The notes under the pieces were generated by a model. That model worked only from the letters and a program-made list of their open reading frames with translations, was not told where the DNA came from and did no database searches. Shown in pieces: positions 61,796 through 64,000 of a stretch of DNA of 64,000 nt. This DNA is from Georgenia_B sunbinii (GTDB taxonomy: Bacteria; Actinomycetota; Actinomycetes; Actinomycetales; Actinomycetaceae), in the NCBI RefSeq assembly GCF_036421855.1, contig NZ_JAZGOK010000004.1. The stretch is one strand, 5' to 3'. The translations under genes and the position numbers were made by a program. Each line of letters starts with the position of its first letter. Position 1 is the first letter of the stretch.

Positions 61796-61910
61796 GTTGT
61801 GCTGGCCTGTGCGGAGCGCACCCGCGTCCACCCGCCCGGGCCAGACAACGCAGCACCCTCCTGTCACGGAAGGACCGTGACCGCCAAGTCCAAAGGAGGT
61901 GGGTATAAGC
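61796..61910 (+). promoter_or_regulatory. rpsF leader with hairpins
   Basis: A 115-nt leader in which GTGCTGGCC can pair with GGCCAGACAACGCAGCAC sequences, and a perfect hairpin GTCACGG-AAGGA-CCGTGAC (61863-61881) lies just before the AAAGGAGGT ribosome-binding site. rpsF leaders in many bacteria bind S6:S18 and repress the operon; I cannot confirm the conserved bulge here. Confidence 0.4.
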
Positions 61911-62201
61911 ATGCGTCGATACGAAATGATGATCATCCTCGACCCGGAGGTCGACGAGCGCACCGTCGCCCCGTCCCTCGACAAGCTGCTCTCGGTCATC
62001 ACGACCGGTGGCGGAACCGTCGAGAAGGTCGACATCTGGGGCAAGCGTCGGCTGGCCTTCGAGATCAAGAAGCGTTCCGAGGGCATCTACGCCGTCGTCG
62101 ACATGACGACGACGTCGGAGCTCGCGCAGGAGCTCGACCGGCAGCTCGGCCTCAACGAGGCAGTCCTGCGGACGAAGCTCATCCGCCCCGACGCTCGCTG
62201 A
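61911..62201 (+). CDS. rpsF: 30S ribosomal protein S6
   Basis: 96 residues, MRRYEMMIILDPEVDE and YAVVDMTTTSELAQELDRQLGLNEAVLRTKL, a full-length S6. ATG 61911 is preceded by AAAGGAGGTGGG, a near-perfect match to the 16S anti-Shine-Dalgarno. First gene of rpsF-ssb-rpsR-rplI. Confidence 0.97.
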   Translation: MRRYEMMIILDPEVDERTVAPSLDKLLSVITTGGGTVEKVDIWGKRRLAFEIKKRSEGIYAVVDMTTTSELAQELDRQLGLNEAVLRTKLIRPDAR

Positions 62202-62244
62202 GCCTCGAGGCACCCACCAACGACCCGAGCTGAAGGAGACCGGC

Positions 62245-62784
62245 ATGGCAGGCGAAACCATCATCACCGTCGTGGGGAACCTCACGGCGGACCCGGAGCT
62301 GCGATTCACCCCCTCGGGGGCTGCGGTCGCCAGCTTCACCGTGGCTTCCACGCCCCGGACCTTCGACCGGCAGTCCAACGAGTGGAAGGACGCCGAAACG
62401 CTGTTCATGCGTTGCTCGGTGTGGCGCGAGGCGGCGGAGAACGTCGCCGAGTCGCTCGCCAAGGGCAACCGGGTCGTCGTCCAGGGACGTCTCGTGCAGC
62501 GGTCCTTCGAGACCCGTGAGGGCGAGAAGCGCACCGTCGTCGAGATGCAGGTCGACGAGGTCGGCCCGTCGCTGCGCTACGCCACGGCCAAGGTCACCCG
62601 CACCCCGCGTGGGGGCGGCGGCCAGGGTGGTGGTGGCGGCGGCTTCGGCGGCGGTCAGGGTGGCGGCGGTGGCAACCAGGGCGGTTTCGGCGGCGGCAAC
62701 GCCAGCCAGCCGGCCGGTGGCCAGTCCGACGACCCGTGGGCCACAGGTGGGTCGAGCTCGTTCGGTGACGAGCCCCCGTTCTAG
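62245..62784 (+). CDS. ssb: Single-stranded DNA-binding protein
   Basis: 179 residues. The OB fold (1 to about 115, GETIITVVGNLTADPELRFTPSG) precedes a Gly/Gln/Asn-rich disordered linker (about 118-160) and ends with the acidic tip FGDEPPF that recruits replication and repair proteins. It lies in the conserved slot between rpsF and rpsR. Confidence 0.97.
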   Translation: MAGETIITVVGNLTADPELRFTPSGAAVASFTVASTPRTFDRQSNEWKDAETLFMRCSVWREAAENVAESLAKGNRVVVQGRLVQRSFETREGEKRTVVEMQVDEVGPSLRYATAKVTRTPRGGGGQGGGGGGFGGGQGGGGGNQGGFGGGNASQPAGGQSDDPWATGGSSSFGDEPPF

Positions 62785-62836
62785 TCAGACGTTTCGTGCG
62801 GCTCGCGCCGCGCACTGAATCTCAAGGAGTACAACC

Positions 62837-63076
62837 ATGGCGAAGCCCGTTCTTCGCAAGCCCGGCAAGAAGAAGGCCAACCCGCTGAAGTCGGCCAAGG
62901 TCACCGGGATCGATTACAAGGACACCGCGCTGCTGCGCAAGTTCATCTCTGACCGCGGCAAGATCCGCGCGCGCCGGGTCACCGGTGTCACCGTCCAGGA
63001 GCAGCGTGCCATCGCCCGCGCGGTCAAGAACGCCCGCGAGATGGCGCTGCTGCCCTACGCTAGCTCGGCTCGCTGA
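62837..63076 (+). CDS. rpsR: 30S ribosomal protein S18
   Basis: 79 residues, KANPLKSAKVTGIDYKDTALLRKFISDRGKI, with C-terminal QRAIARAVKNAREMALLPY, a full match to S18. S18 pairs with S6 on the ribosome platform. The sequence lacks the CxxC zinc motif, so it is probably a zinc-independent version. AAGGAG precedes the ATG. Confidence 0.97.
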   Translation: MAKPVLRKPGKKKANPLKSAKVTGIDYKDTALLRKFISDRGKIRARRVTGVTVQEQRAIARAVKNAREMALLPYASSAR

Positions 63077-63093
63077 GGCGGAGGGACACACTC

Positions 63094-63543
63094 ATGGCAA
63101 AGATCATCCTCACCCACGAGGTCTCAGGCCTCGGTACCGCTGGTGACGTCGTCGAGGTCAAGGACGGCTACGCCCGCAACTTCCTGTTCCCCCGCGGCCT
63201 GGCCACCGGCTGGACCAAGGGCGCGCAGAAGCAGATCGACCAGATGCGCCAGGCGCGCAAGAAGCGCCAGGTCGCCACGGTCGAGGAGGCTCGCTCCATC
63301 CGCGACAGCCTGCAGTCCAAGCCGGTCGTCGTCTCCGCGCGCAGCGGCGCCGGCGGACGTCTCTTCGGTGCGGTGACCACCACCGACATCGCCGAGGCCG
63401 TCAAGGCGGCCGGTGGCCCCTCCGTCGACAAGCGCAAGATCGAGGTCTCCAGCCCGATCAAGTCGCTCGGCGAGCACAAGGTGCAGATCCGTCTGCACGA
63501 GGACGTCCAGGCCACGGTCGAGATCTCGGTCGTCGAGGCCTGA
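63094..63543 (+). CDS. rplI: 50S ribosomal protein L9
   Basis: 149 residues. N-terminal MAKIILTHEVSGLGTAGDVVEVKDGYARNFLFPRG, long helix and C-terminal domain with GRLFGAVTTTDIAEAV; full length. Last gene of the rpsF operon; dnaB, often next, is not seen here within the window. The stop is followed 60 nt later by the strong hairpin at 63604. Confidence 0.97.
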   Translation: MAKIILTHEVSGLGTAGDVVEVKDGYARNFLFPRGLATGWTKGAQKQIDQMRQARKKRQVATVEEARSIRDSLQSKPVVVSARSGAGGRLFGAVTTTDIAEAVKAAGGPSVDKRKIEVSSPIKSLGEHKVQIRLHEDVQATVEISVVEA

Positions 63544-63603
63544 CCAGGCTTTGAGTCGGCCTCCGGGCTGGCTCATTGGGCTCGCGCTGCGGCCCGCCCT
63601 GCA

Positions 63604-63652
63604 CGAACGGGTAGTTTTCGTCAGTCTCTGGCTGACGAAAACTACCCGTTCG
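63604..63652. repeat. Intergenic hairpin repeat, copy 5 (terminator between rplI and the MATE gene)
   Basis: Perfect 21-bp arms around a 7-nt loop tctctgg; the core TTTTCGTCAG / CTGACGAAAA is the repeat family core. The strongest copy of five. It probably terminates rplI and the convergent MATE gene, whose last codons (from 63642) lie inside its right arm. Confidence 0.88.
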
Positions 63653-64000
63653 TCGATCGCCCCTCCGCGCCCAGCACCATCCAGCGGTCGCCGCGGAACC
63701 GTACGCCGGTCGTCACGGCGCGCGAGAGCATGAAGCCGCCGGCGAAGGCCGCCCACAGCCACGCGAGCCCGGGGGGGGCGGCGGCGCCGCCGGGCGCCCA
63801 CAGCCACACGGCCGCGACGAGCGGCACGTAGACCACCAGCGTGAGCATCCCGGCCCACGCGAGGAACCGGCCGTCGCCGGCGCCGATGAGGACGCCGTCG
63901 AGGACGAACACCCAGCCGGCCATCGGCATCGTGACGCCGGTGATGACGAGGGCGACGGCGGCCGCGTGCTGCACCGCCGGGTCAGCGCTGAACAGCCGGG
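63642..64000 (-). CDS. MATE family efflux transporter, C-terminal part
   Basis: 119 residues visible, the last part of a multidrug and toxin extrusion transporter; the N-terminus lies beyond the right edge. The frame is open to the edge. PMAGWVFVLDGVLIGAGDGRFLAWAGMLTLVVYVPL matches the C-terminal half of DinF-like MATE proteins, with three to four transmembrane helices. It probably exports drugs with Na+ or H+ antiport. The stop TAG at 63642 lies in the right arm of the hairpin repeat. Confidence 0.85.
   Translation of the reverse strand, partial: RLFSADPAVQHAAAVALVITGVTMPMAGWVFVLDGVLIGAGDGRFLAWAGMLTLVVYVPLVAAVWLWAPGGAAAPPGLAWLWAAFAGGFMLSRAVTTGVRFRGDRWMVLGAEGRSTNG

Noticed and set aside
1..64000. 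CRISPR arrays, insertion sequences, prophage or integrase genes
   Set aside because: No direct-repeat/spacer pattern, transposase or integrase motif was seen in any frame.

Overview
The window is the replication-origin region of a high-GC actinobacterial chromosome. The evidence is the order gyrA-gyrB-dciA-recF-gnd-dnaN-oriC-dnaA / rpmH-rnpA-yidD-yidC-jag-rsmG-parA-parB, the pknB/pknA/pbpA/rodA/pstP/fha cell-wall cluster, crgA, a MurJ-pseudokinase fusion, a DLW-39 protein and DUF3566/DUF881/DUF6049 proteins. I infer an actinomycete of the order Micrococcales (Cellulomonas/Georgenia-like). That placement rests on remembered synteny and was not computed.

Layout. (1) 1-3667, minus: a type I restriction-modification operon cut by the left edge: an HTH-pseudomethylase-HsdS-like fusion, hsdM, and the first codons of hsdS. 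(2) 3845-4866, plus: a membrane-anchored coiled-coil protein and a small lipoprotein, then tRNA-Leu(CAG) on the minus strand. (3) 5327-13929, plus: fhaA-fhaB-pstP-rodA-pbpA-pknA-pknB, the phosphosignalling and elongation module. (4) 14123-16529, minus: pabA/trpG-like amidotransferase, a 54-residue membrane peptide, class E sortase, DUF881 protein; then crgA (plus). (5) 17048-19747: rhomboid protease and cyclophilin (minus), a helical membrane protein (plus), tRNA-Ala(TGC), DLW-39 protein, tRNA-Ile(GAT) (minus). (6) 19854-31220, minus: DUF3566, gyrA, gyrB, dciA, recF, gnd, dnaN, oriC, dnaA. (7) 31511-39605, plus: rpmH, rnpA, yidD, yidC, jag, rsmG, a 2-kb gene desert with seven parS sites, parA, parB. 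(8) 39613-50384, minus: ddl, an aminotransferase, trxA, trxB, murJ, DUF6049 protein, a NUDIX hydrolase. (9) 50457-57181: CCA-adding enzyme (plus), carbonic anhydrase and MFS transporter (minus), an AbiEi/DUF559-like protein, padR and ino1 (plus). (10) 57414-63543, plus: ponA-type PBP, a Tat-exported beta-helix protein, rpsF-ssb-rpsR-rplI. (11) a MATE exporter on the minus strand, cut by the right edge.

Genes diverge from oriC so that most are co-directional with replication. dnaA, dnaN, recF, gyrAB and dciA start replication; ParA and ParB, acting on the parS island, segregate the origin; the kinases PknA/B, phosphatase PstP, FHA proteins, RodA, PbpA, MurJ, CrgA and PonA couple wall growth and division.

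The most unusual items are the catalytically degenerate methylase fusion in the restriction operon, the dense parS island in a gene-free 2 kb, and a family of at least five intergenic hairpins that share a CGTCRG-N7-CYGACG core (always a 7-nt loop).
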